Position numbers and translations under genes: made by a program. From Scolanthus callimorphus (lineage: Eukaryota > Cnidaria > Anthozoa > Actiniaria > Edwardsiidae): a stretch of 64,000 nt of DNA. How positions within the stretch are numbered: the stretch's first letter is position 1; every line of letters starts with the position of its first letter. A model generated the notes under the pieces. That model was not told where the DNA came from and did no database searches. It worked only from the letters and a program-made list of their open reading frames with translations. The stretch lies in assembly GCA_033964015.1 (NCBI GenBank), contig CM066913.1, positions 19,367,854-19,431,853 on the forward strand, in the 5' to 3' direction. Below are positions 42,674 through 53,170 of the stretch, in pieces.

Positions 42674-44261
42674 TTTCTATGACTTTTTCGGCGAAATAGA
42701 GAACGTTTGGAGTGTCTCTCCCAATATTACAAGTGCTCTATTTTTGCGATAAAGTCAAAGAACGTTGTGTTCTAATGCTTTTATGATATAGCGTGGGAGA
42801 ACCATTACTTTATTTCGGTGAAAAAGAGCATAGGTTTAGACGGTTTGGAATAATGAGAGCACGCATTATGTCGTATAGCATGGGATAATGGGATATTTGT
42901 AGAACATATCTATCCTGTATTTTTGACAGGCTTTTACGCATCGATGCACACAGATTTTAAAGACATCACTATGAAAAAATAAAAGCATATAAATAATAAC
43001 TGCTCAATTGTTACAATTGCTATTACGTCCAAACTTTGCAGGTTGTTTCAGTCACTATCTTTAATGCTACGATTGATATTTTGTCGATATCTCTGATATC
43101 TTCGACGATTTCACTTCGCGTTTGCAGTGTTAATGTGGTGTTTTGTACGGCTTGCCTACTCATCAAAATGGCGTCCAAAACCATGATAAGCCTATTAGTG
43201 CTCCGTCAGTAGTATATTAGGGACCGAATAAGTCCGCTTTTTGGGCCTGAATACCGGAATACTAAAAAAGCTGACGTCACAGCTGCGGAGCCTATGACAT
43301 CACCAGTGCGCTATAAATGCTTAGACAACAGCAAGCAACGAGTCATTCATCAAGTGTATTTATAATAAAAAAGCAGAAAAAGTTTATTGATATAAGAATT
43401 ATCAAGTTCCTTCTCTTCCTGTTCTCTACGGATTACGAAGTCATTGCGTATTCAATTCACGTACAACCCTAGGAATAACCGTAGTTATAAAATAATTTAG
43501 ATAGTACGCGCGCTCTGATTGGTCGAGAGCTGTGTTTGCATTTCCCTGTGCAAACACAGTTGTGACGTCGCCCACTGGCGAGCTTCGGGCCGGTAATTTG
43601 AAATAGCTTTTAGAAAAAAGTAACATGTTTTAGGCAAAATCATTTATTAAAGTCAATATTACTTGGACATACATTTGATAAAGCACATTGAATTCACATA
43701 AAGCATGAGATCCGTGAAATAATATTGTTTTCGCTTCTTTACCTGGTCAGAGTTCGGCACACAGTTCGACAGTCACAAGTTCAGTCTCGTTCTGCAGATC
43801 TTGAAAAATATGCTTCCAAAAAGTAATCCTGGATCCTCGTATAATATTTGACAAGAACAGAAGGTACAAATAAGTGGATTCCTTCCTTCTTTTCCATGCT
43901 TGCCGTAAATAAAGCGTTCAAATACGCTCTTCCAAGCAGTTCCGCTGCCACATGCAAGTTCTTGCTCGGGAGAAATTCTTTCACAGACGAAGACACTGGG
44001 GTCAACACACATATGTTGTGTTTTGAAAGGAAGAAGCCTCCATTTTAAGCCACGAATGTCATTTTAAATCCACTTTGCTTGCCGCCATCTAAGAAAACTT
44101 TCAGTCCGATCAGAAAGAGATTGACAAATCATGCGATAGACGGAGCGCTCTGATTGGCTGATGCAGCCTTTTCATCTGTATGGAGAATTTAGAGTCTCAT
44201 CCGCTTCAAAAACTTATTATTCCTGTCCACGCGGACTTTATTTATGTAGATTATTATTTAT
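42674..44261. other. gene-poor stretch with one unassigned ORF
   Basis: The minus frame 43781-44008 (75 residues, with SKNLHVAAELLGRAYLNALF) reads more like protein than neighbouring chance ORFs, but I recognise no family and no exon boundaries. GCGCTCTGATTGG motifs occur near 43507 and 44145, probably ends of an old element. Confidence 0.3.
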
Positions 44262-44451
44262 AAAACAAATAAAACACAGTTTCCGTGACTGCACATGCTT
44301 ATGCAAACCTCGATGTGGTTTGGAGAATTCTCGAGCAGGTGCAAACACTCGCCTGCGGCTCGTGTTTCCACTGATCTGCTCTCGAATTCTCCCAACCACA
44401 TCTCGGTTTGCATAAGCCTGTGCAGTCACGGAAACTGTGTTTTATTTGTTA
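44262..44451. mobile_element. 190-bp hairpin MITE
   Basis: AACAAATAAAACACAGTTTC with CGTGACTGCACATGCTTATG and GAGAATTCTCGAG is inverted on the right, ending GAAACTGTGTTTTATTTGTT. Arms of about 80 bp leave a loop of about 30 bp. Confidence 0.75.
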
Positions 44452-44639
44452 ACTGTATGGTAGCTAGTATATAGGCTGAAATAAGAAAGAAAAGACCAAG
44501 CAGAGGCAGGATTAAAGGCGACATTTCCCATATCGCGCGCCGCATAGTTTATACGCGTGACATGTAATTGTCTTTTGTAACCGCCTTGATGAAGGACAAA
44601 ATAAATTATCCGAAACGTCGGCTTTAATCCTGCCTCCGA

Positions 44640-45787
44640 TAGACTTAGTATATGTTAGCTATAATAATAATAATAATAGTGTGCATTTATATAGCGCTAT
44701 TACACTAATTGCTCATAGCGCTTCACATTACTAAAAAAGCTTAAAGTGAGATTACAATACTTAAATGTACCTATCTTTTATTATATGGCAACGATAGTAC
44801 GCGCGCTCTGATTGGCTAACGAGCGGGCGTAACTCTCCGTAATGCCCACGGGCATTATGGAAATTCTTAATGCCCGCTCGCAGTTCACGACTGACAAAAA
44901 ATTATCTCCTTGAAATAACACAAATTCAAAAATTTTTTCAGCGAAATTCACAACAAGGAATACTTGATACAGTATAACACAAATCTAACTTGTGACAAGA
45001 GGAAAATAAAGGCCTGAATATCAGAAATGACCTGTTTACAAAAGCAAAGCAGAGCCAAAAATTACTTAAGGAAATTCGAGTCTATCAGGAGAAAATGAGA
45101 ACTGTGAAGGGAGTCAAAAGAGCAGCAAAAGGTAAAAGCTACATGTAAAGTCAAAATTTATTGGGAATTCAAGAAACTTGAGAGCTAAAAATAATAACAG
45201 AAAGCGAGTTCAAACTTTGTGCTTACCGATAACTGATAGTGAAGTCGTTGATTTCCTTTCTCTCTCCATCTCCTCGAGTTAAATTCATTCTTACTTGACG
45301 TTTGCTTTTGCACAAAAGCCGGCTAAAAAAACCATTGCAATTTTCTGGAGGATAGCTTGTGAAATATCTTCTTCAGGTTTAACTCTTCTTCCGTATTTTT
45401 TTAAAAGCCTTTTCCTAGTGCAACAGGAGCAATGTTTTCCCCAATGGTGCTAAAAAAAAGTTGAGCCTTAAGCTCAACTTCCGGTTGCTTGCCGTTTGAA
45501 ACTTCTGTAACTTCCTCAAAAGTTTCTCACAAATGACTAAACAACATTATAAAATATCTGTAAAAGAAAGGATTCCGAAGTATTTGACATCCATAAGAGA
45601 TTTAGAGCAAGTCTGGCGTGGTTTGCACACACGGGTTTGTTCCATCAGTTTGACTCAGAGAATGAAAAACTCTGAATGAACTTGAGCGCGACGCGGGCGC
45701 GTGTCTGAGTTATTTCGGCGGGAAAATGAACGAGGCGATCGACTTCCGGTTCGTAAAATGTTTGTAGAAAAAGTGCCATATAATAAA
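44640..45787. other. repeat-derived stretch
   Basis: ATAATAATAATAATA followed by TTTATATAGCGCTATTACAC and CATAGCGCTTCACAT at 44659-44728 resembles a retroelement tail seen in inverse at 41530-41590. TACGCGCGCTCTGATTGGCT at 44797 and a short hairpin around GCCCACGGGC follow. No gene was recognised up to 45787. Confidence 0.4.
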
Positions 45788-45932
45788 CAACTTACTAACC
45801 TCGACCGTTCGGGCATTACGTGAAATATCAAACCTTGGTTTTGGCGTATCAACCTCGCTATCGCTCGGTCGATACGCCAAAACCTCAGTTTGATATTTCA
45901 CGTAATGCCCTCACTCTCGGTTAGTAAGTAGT
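45788..45932. repeat. 145-bp inverted repeat
   Basis: AACTTACTAACC, GGGCATTACGTGAAATATCA and TTTTGGCGTATC at the left are mirrored by GATACGCCAAAACC, TGATATTTCACGTAATGCCC and GGTTAGTAAGTAGTT at the right. Confidence 0.65.
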
Positions 45933-46039
45933 TAATAATACAAAATACTTGGCATAAAAATATAATATATGAAATAAAAACTAAAAAGGATAAAAGATCA
46001 GTAAAATCAATAAAATATGAAAGGAAAACAAATAGGGTT

Positions 46040-47407
46040 AAAAATGTATCAAAAAATTAAATAGTATATGACAGTTGGGGATATGCCTTTCGAAAAAGTA
46101 TTGTTTTCAGTTTTCTTTTAAAGGCATTTACCCCCACTGTGTGCCGCACATCAAGAGGGAGCTCATTCCAGAGTTTAGGGGCAACGATCGAAAAAGCCCT
46201 ATCCCCGTAGGTAGCCGTCCGAGATTTAGGCACCCTTAAAAGATCTTGAGTGGAGGACCTCAGAGAACGAGCATAGGTGCGTTTATGGAGTAGCTCCATT
46301 AGATATGTTGGTGCTAGGTCATTGAGGGCTTTGTAAGTAAGAAGTAAAATTTTAAAATGGATACGATAGAAAACAGGCAGCCAATGCAACTTGAGAAGTG
46401 CCGGAGTGATATGCTCGTATTTACGTGTATATGTGATGATTCGAGCTGCAGTGTTTAAGACAAATTGTACCTGTTAATTTGATATTTCGGTAAACCAACT
46501 AAAAGCGCATTGCAGTAATCAATCTTTGAGGAAACAAATGCATGGATCAGCATTTCAGTAGAACTATCATCAAGGTATTTGCGTATTTGGCTGATGTTCC
46601 TGAGGTGGTAGTGTGCAGATTTGCACACGTTGCTGATGTGGTCTTCAAAGCAGAGCATTCGATCAAATACCACCCCAAGATTACGTGCAGCGGGCGCTTC
46701 TTGGATGATCTCAGTACCAACTTGAACTTGACTAAGATTAGATCGAGATCGAAATTTGGAACTGAAAATAAGAAGCTCAGTCTTGTCATCATTCAGCTTT
46801 AATTTGTTGTTGACCATCCAGTTGTCAATGGCTCTAACACAATTTTCTACCCTCAGTCTGGTGGCATTGGCATCGTCCTCAGAATCAGTGAGAAAGCTGC
46901 ATATAGCTGGGTATCGTCAGCATAAAAATGATACTGGAGTCCATGGGCCTTGATAATGTCAGATATGGGTGCAGTGTAAAGTACATAAAGAAGTGGACCC
47001 AGGACTGAGCCCTGAGGTACCCCAGAAGTCAAAGTCCGGAGGGATGATTTGCTTCCCTCAACCTGGACATAATACTTGCGAGACTGCAAGTAAGATTCAA
47101 ACCAAGCGAGGGCTTTACCTCTCACCCCAAAACGATTCGAAAGACGTTTGGTCAGTATGGAGTGGTCCACAGTATCAAAAGCAGCAGATAAATCAAGCAG
47201 TAGGAGTAGAACAGACTTATTGTCATCAACCGCCAAAAGAATATCATTCTGTACTCTGGTTAATGCTGTTTCAGTAGAATGGCATAGCTTATAGGCAGAC
47301 TGGAACCATTCATCAAGATGGTGTGTGACAACATGGTTGGTAAGTTGTACAGCCGCGGCTTTTTCAGTCACCTTAGACACCATTTTGAGGTTTGAGATGG
47401 GTCGAAA
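46040..47407 (-). mobile_element. 5'-truncated CR1/L2-type LINE
   Basis: A minus-strand non-LTR retrotransposon fragment of about 1.37 kb covering the second half of the reverse transcriptase and the C-terminal tail. It begins abruptly at about 47407, where satellite sequence starts, as expected of incomplete reverse transcription or later rearrangement. It ends before an AT-rich tail at about 46040. The frame is broken in at least two places, so the copy is inactive. Confidence 0.8.
46057..47383 (-). pseudogene. reverse transcriptase fragments of the LINE
   Basis: Three consecutive frames: 46853-47383 has LDLSAAFDTVDHSIL, SGVPQGSVLGPLLY and the catalytic FYADDTQLY; 46455-46817 has KLKLNDDKTELLIF, RNLGVVFD and a SKIDYCNALL segment; 46057-46389 opens with HWLPVFYRIHFKILLLTYKA, the conserved post-RT motif of CR1/L2-type elements. 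Order and spacing are those of one ORF2 interrupted by frameshifts at about 46830 and 46420. The endonuclease domain is absent. Confidence 0.85.
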
Positions 47408-47551
47408 GCTATATAGACTTATTATATGTTTACTATATAGACTTAGCTTTGTCAGCTATAAAGGCTTGAGCAAGTTTAACTATTTTAAAAATTGGGCTAC
47501 GAGTCAAGTTTTCTATGTGGTAATAGGTAGTTAACGGGGCGCGTAGCGCCG

Positions 47552-47868
47552 AATTCATAGTTCCGATCTGTCATTCAAAGCCATAGTTACTGTTGTTATG
47601 TCCCACAAACAAACCAGGGTTTTCCTTAAAAAAAAGGCCAAAAATATTCCGATCCCGCTAAGGTTTACCAGATGCCTCTATCTTCGGATTATCTCAGTTT
47701 ACACTGTCATAAAAGGCAAAAAAGTGCTGCAAATCGACTGATTTCGGAAGTCCTGAAATACTAGTTTGTGGGACACGATCAGTTCCCGCGGGAGAAGCTT
47801 TCCATCGCTGATTGGTATCTCCAGATAGCGTGAAATGGCTTCATTGTTTGATCGGAACTATGAATTGA
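47552..47868. mobile_element. 315-bp inverted-repeat element
   Basis: GAATTCATAGTTCCGATC at the left is inverted as GATCGGAACTATGAATT at the right. An inner pair TGTCCCACAAAC / TTTGTGGGACA also exists. It adjoins the composite repeat at 47867-48085. Confidence 0.55.
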
Positions 47869-48085
47869 CTATTTGACTAAGAGAGAACGATCGAGAACGA
47901 GTAGGCTAATTGTTTTAACAGAAACCCTTTAGCATACAACTTCGACTTGTTGATAAATCGTATTTATTTAATGGTTTTTGAAAGGTTTATATTAGCGTAA
48001 CTTGTCGTAATAGATAGTGAGTAGCTGAGCCAGTCAGTGAAGTCAGATTCCGGGATTTGTGATAGTATGCGAGTGGGTTTCTATA
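47867..48085. mobile_element. second copy of the 12.8-13.05 kb composite
   Basis: AACGAGTAGGCTAATTG is followed by an element with ends CAGAAACCCTTTAGCATAC and GTATGCGAGTGGGTTTCTA and interior TAATAGATAGTGAGTAGC. The same two parts lie adjacent, in inverse order, in the TLCD4 copy 1 intron. Confidence 0.55.
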
Positions 48086-48275
48086 TAGTGGGTATATAGA
48101 CTTAGCAATGTTAGCTATTAGGGACTTAGCTATAGCCATATAGACTTAGCAATGTTAGCTATTAGGGACTTAGCTATAGCCATATAGACTTAGCAATGTT
48201 AGCTATATAGACTTAGCAATGTTAGCTATATAGACTCAGCAATGATATATTGACTTAGCAATGTTAGCTTTAGCT
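48080..48275 (+). repeat. minisatellite of TATAGACTTAGCAATGTTAGC units
   Basis: About six units of 24-50 bp (TATAGACTTAGCAATGTTAG, some with an extra TTAGGGACTTAGCTATAGCC). Short pieces also occur at 44640 and 47407-47460, and inverted copies at 49862-49977. Confidence 0.75.
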
Positions 48276-48349
48276 GAAGTGTTACGGAAATGTAGACTAC
48301 CTTGCGAAATGGTTTGATTGGCCGACCAAATTTTACTCGTACGTGCTAG

Positions 48350-49645
48350 TGAAGAAATAATACTCTTTTCGTCCTCCTCTTCTTCTTCTCAAAATTTCCT
48401 CCAGTCCTCCTCCTTCTCCTCGCTCAAACCTTTTTTTCTACCTCCTAACTCAAACTTTTTCCTCCTCCTCTTCGCTCAAACCTTTTCCTTCCCCACCTCC
48501 TGCTCACTTCCTCTTCCACCTCCCTCTCGCTCAAACCTTTTCTTCCTCACTCAAACCTTTTCCTCCTCCTCTTCACTCAAACTTTTTCCTCCTCCTCCTC
48601 ACTCAAACCTTTTCCTCCTCCTCCTCACTCGAACCTTTTCCTCCTCCTCACTCAAATATTTTCCTCCTCTTCTTCACTCAAACCTTTTCTTCCTCCTCCT
48701 CCTCGCCTAAACCTTTTCCTCCTCCTCTTCCTCACTAAAACCTTTTCTTCCTCCTCCTCACTAAAACCTTTTCCTCCTCCTCCTCGCTCAAACCTTTTCC
48801 TCCTCTTCCTCCTCCTCACTTCCTCTTCCTCCTCCCACTCACTCAAACCTATTCCTCCTCTTCCTCCTCCTCACTCAAATCTTTTCCTCCTCCTCACTCA
48901 AACCTTTTCCTCCTCCTCGTCACTCAAACCTCTTTTCTCTTCTTCCTCCTCCTCACTCAAATCTTTTCCTCCTCACTCTTTCCTTCTCTTCACTAAAACC
49001 TTTTCCTCCTCTCCCTCCTCCTCACTCAAGTCTTTTCCTTCTCTTCCTCCTCCTCCTCCTCACTCACTCCTCACTCAAATCTTTTCCATCTCTTCCTCCT
49101 CTTCCTCCTCCTACTCGTCACTCAAACCTTTTCCTCCTCCTCCTCCTCCTCCTCGCTCAAATATTTTCCTCCTCTTCCTCCTCCTCCTCACTCAAGCCTT
49201 TTCCTCCTCTCCCTCCTCGCTCGAATATTTTCCTCTTCTTCCTCCTCCTCCTCGCTCAAACCTTTTCCTCCTCTCCCTCCTCCTCACTCGAATAGTTTCC
49301 TCCTCCTCCTCACTCAAACCTTTTTCTCCTCTCCCTCCTCCTCACTCGAATATTTTCCTCCTCTTCCTCCTCCTCACTCAAATCTGTTCCTCCTCCTCGC
49401 TCAAATCTTTTCCTCCTCCTCCGTGCCCTCCTTTTCACGCAAATACTTTCCTACTTCTCCTTTTTATCCTCCTCACCCAAACTCTTTCCTCTTCCGCCTC
49501 TTCCACCTGCTCACCCAAACACTTTCCTCTTCCTCCTCTTCGTACAAACTCTTTCTTCCTCCTCACAAAACCTCTGTTGTTGTTCTTCTTCTCCGCCTCC
49601 TCCTGTCACGCACAAGTTTTCCTCTTCCTCCTCACACAGAAAGTA
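48350..49645 (+). repeat. 1.3-kb pyrimidine-only tract
   Basis: Almost entirely C and T on this strand apart from short CTCAAACC / CTCAAAT islands, built from variants of a roughly 25-40 bp unit (TCACTCAAACC TTTTCCTCC TCC). Long open frames in it encode only Ser/Pro/Leu/Phe on one strand and Glu/Arg/Lys on the other. They are low-complexity artefacts, not genes. Confidence 0.85.
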
Positions 49646-49861
49646 TAATGTGTGTGTCGTCTTGACCACGGTGGAATGATTCGAGTCCTCACCTCTCTCT
49701 ACTCGGCTATGCTAACTAGCAACCGTTTTATTTCACTGGTTGTGACGATAAATTCTAGCGCCGAAAAATTTTGTTCCTTTTATGTAACACTTTTTCTTGT
49801 GTAGGAGGTAACACGGAGTTAACAATGGGAAGCCACGAGGTAGCCAATGTGGTTGCGCAAG

Positions 49862-49977
49862 CCTATATAGCTAACATAGCTAAGTCTATATAGGCGAACA
49901 GCTACGTCGTTTAATAGGCAACACAGCTAGATTGTAGGTCTATATAGCTGACATAGCTAAGTCTATATAGCTAACAA
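49862..49977 (-). repeat. inverted copies of the TATAGACTTAGC satellite
   Basis: TATATAGCTAACATAGCTAA-GTCTATATAG occurs twice, in opposite orientation to 48080-48275, about 215 bp beyond the pyrimidine tract. The tract is thus bracketed by the same satellite in inverted orientation. Confidence 0.7.
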
Positions 49978-52541
49978 ATATTTTCGTGCCTAACAGCCGT
50001 TCAAGATGAACGTTTTAGCTTTTTATCCGCTCGTGAATAAATGGCAATCGCGAATGCAAAGGGCAGTCTTATAAGGTATCACTCCATTTTCATGGAAATG
50101 TTTTGGCCCTATCTTGTTCGACAATGTTCGCTGATACAATTGTCTTCATACTCGTATAACAAAAATGTAATAAATGACCAAAAATGAGAAGTTTCAAAAA
50201 ATTGCGCGACAATTTTGTGAACAGGAGGGTTGTTTGTAAAAAAAATACCGCGGTTTAATCGGTGCAAAGTTCGCAGAATTATAAAAACCGCAGTAAATAT
50301 GGAGCTAATGGCTTCATATCTAGAACTAAAATACTATCCGGTCATTTTCGACAGGGCGAGAGCGATTAAAAAGAAAATGAAAAACCCTTTTACATTCTGT
50401 TGGAGACTCTCTAATTCAGTGCTGGATATGTTTTTTTTGCGGAGCTAAAAGGGGCGCACTTATAATATCCGCTTATAACGTTTTCCTCTCAGATATTCAG
50501 TCAGGTAACATGCAAGAGAGGATTTATAATCCAAGCCCTTAAAACCTGTTTGAGCCGGCTTTGGACAGGAATTTATAATAATAGGCCATGTTCGAATTAC
50601 GCTCCAATGCCTACAAACAATAACCTCAAGTCGAGGCTTTCTTCTGAAATCACTGTAAATGTATTAGAACTTGGAGAAAGCCTCGCCTTGAAGCTTTTGT
50701 CTTATGAGCAGTGGAGCGTAATTCGAACCTGGCCTATTGATAAAGGCATTCACACTGTGCTTTCTTCTGCTTTTTGTAATAAAAAACAACTTGTTGGAAA
50801 CAGGGGAGTTAAACCACTGCCGATACTTCATGGAATCGCACAACATTGAATTAAAAAAGTAAAAACATCAGAAGCAAAACTTTGCCGCAATTTATTTGTC
50901 TCTTCTGTTTAATAACAAACACCATTGGTTGCCACGGCAACGTTTCAGGAACTGTGCTTTCAGATTATTAACGGTATAAGGTTTTTTCGTAATTGTATGA
51001 GCAGTTTAATATTCTTCTACTTAAGCGTAAGGGTTCTTGTTTTCAAAATAGGAAATTAAGAGCAATATTACGTTTTATTTGACTGTATTATCGAGAGGCT
51101 TTTGAATGAATATTTAGCACTTGGGGTGCTCTCATAGCCAGAATGCCGCCATAAAGTTATAACTTTCGGTCTTGTTTCCTGTTAAGGTGGCTCTTCAGAG
51201 GTTCCAGCTTGTATTTTTGTGAATTTATTTCGTTATCTCCTCCACGTCTGAACTGGAAAAAAGTGTCCAGTAATTTGTGGAGCTTCGCCATTTGAACGGT
51301 GTATTTTTTTAAATTTTATTTCAACTTATTTCTGAATGCTGATTGGTCGGGACACAGTCACGTGATTTGTGGGATCTAAAGATAAATTTATATTTTCCTG
51401 TTACCGGCAGACAGTTGAAAAGAACTTCAGAGTGAGTACATGTAGCTTCCCTCAAATCGGTAAGTGGATGATGCCTGTTAAGAAACACTTACGCCTGAGT
51501 TCATTTTAGCATTTTTTCGTTCGAGTACTTTCTGGGATATTGCTCGGGTAATATATTTTGTCTTATACATTTTGTAGAAATTTTAGTCTAGACGAAAAAC
51601 GACTTCTTAACACGTCGATAGTTTTAAACGTGTTTTTTTGTCGGTCCTTTGCCGTTAAGATTGGTTTTATTAGGTTTCCTTCAGTTTTATAGTGCTTAGA
51701 ATTTCTCTTGGTAAATGCATGGTAGTGCATAGCATTTCTCTGTGTAAATAGCGCGTTTATGATATAATATATGCTAATCTCTCTGGTTAACAGTGTCTGG
51801 ATTGCCTGGAAAATACGCCATATCGTATACGTTAATCCTTCATGAAAATGGATAGGCAAATGTTAAACGATGGAAGAATACTAGTGCGAATCGATAGTTC
51901 AAAAAATACGGTAGATTAGTTGGAATATCATTCTAATATTGCGTTATAAGAAAACCCGATGCTTTAATATTAGATCGCAAAAAAATGAATATTTCATATA
52001 AACATTTCATATAAACATTATCAACCAAGATGGGTTTTGATGAATTGGTTATAAGTTATTTCTTAGTGGCTAGTTGAACAAGTAAGTAGGGTTTGCGACC
52101 AATCTGCCTCATTTCTCACGCATACGTCTTTCGAAACCGTTTTCCTAATGAAAGCCGGAAGCCGCAAGTTCTTGAATTTTATCAAAGAACAATAAACTTC
52201 AAAAGAAATATTTAATGGATTGTTAATCATAAGAGGAGAAAATTAAAATTTACCCGTTGTTGTCTTCATTTGGTATTTTTCAATATTTTTTAAATAAATT
52301 TTATACTCACTCAAAACAAGACAAATAAAATGAAAACAGCGGACACGGTGCAAAGTATAAAATCGAAAACGCATTAAAAGTGCTGTTGGTAAGAACGCTA
52401 CAACATAGAACAGAGCGGAGCAAAAACTATATACAATTGGATCGATTGCCTCAAGTGAAAAAAAAAAAAAATCCGAAACATTACCCGTCTTGCTGTCGGT
52501 AACCTTTAGCCGCCGATGTTATTCGTTAGTAGTGGGGAATA
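49978..52541. other. gene-poor stretch with one inverted repeat
   Basis: An inverted repeat at 50582-50742 (ATAGGCCATGTTCGAATTAC with inverse GTAATTCGAACCTGGCCTAT) has inner arms AAGTCGAGGCTTTC / GAAAGCCTCGCCTT. Its interior CTGTAAATGTATTAGAACTT-GGAGAAAGCC resembles 18471-18508. 50268-50297 is a fragment of the CTTACTGCG MITE family. No gene recognised. Confidence 0.45.
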
Positions 52542-53170
52542 GGGAAAAGTTACCGTTAGTCGCAAGTTGAGCAAAAAATAAACGAATGATACACATTATT
52601 GGATTTCCGAAATTTAAAAAAGGAAACACTCTACTTGCTGTCTTAATAGGGCTAACCGTTAGCCGTGAAATTTCTAAAAAAAATACGGTATAGTCGCGAA
52701 TAAAGGGTTAAACGTTTAATGTTATTTTTTGGACGTGAATTTGCCTGAATAAATGTCTTAAAAATTGGCCGTGAAAAATCGAAAATCAAATTTTATCCAA
52801 TTACCATATCAGACTTTCACCCCAAAAATCGAAAATCAAATTTTATCCAATTACCATATCAGACTTTCACCCCAAGGGATGGGAAAAGTTACCGTTAGTC
52901 GCAAGTGGAGCAAAAAATAAACGAATGATACACATTTACTGGATTTCCGAAATTTAAAAAAGGAAACACTTGTACTTGCTGTCTTAATAGGGCTAACCGT
53001 TAGCCGTGAAATTTCTAAAAAAAAAAATACGGTATAGTCGCGAATAAAGGGTTAAACGTTTAATGTTATTTTTTGGACGTGAATTTGCCTGAATAAATGT
53101 CTTAAAAATTGGCTGTGAAAAATCGAAAATCAAATTTTATCCAATTACCATATCAGACTTTCACCCCAAA
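52542..53170 (+). repeat. tandem duplication of about 339 bp with an inner 48-bp duplication
   Basis: GGGAAAAGTTACCGTTAGTC begins unit 1 at 52542 and unit 2 at 52881. The units are nearly identical, apart from small length changes in A and T runs. At the end of unit 1 a 48-bp block (AAAAATCGAAAATCAAATTT and following) is itself present twice, at about 52777-52824 and 52825-52872, while unit 2 has it once. Confidence 0.8.

Noticed and set aside
44570..44625. Possible hammerhead-ribozyme core (TTGATGA ... CCGAAACG)
   Set aside because: The invariant C before TGATGA is T, and flanking stems do not pair well. A similar GAAACGTCGG also occurs at 41480 without a core. More likely a retroelement end.
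46057..47383. LINE reverse transcriptase as an active gene
   Set aside because: Endonuclease domain missing and frame broken at least twice; treated as a dead 5'-truncated copy.
48318..49665. Long open frames over the pyrimidine tract on both strands
   Set aside because: They translate to low-complexity Ser/Pro/Leu or Glu/Arg/Lys runs forced by the C/T composition. No start context, domain or splice structure.
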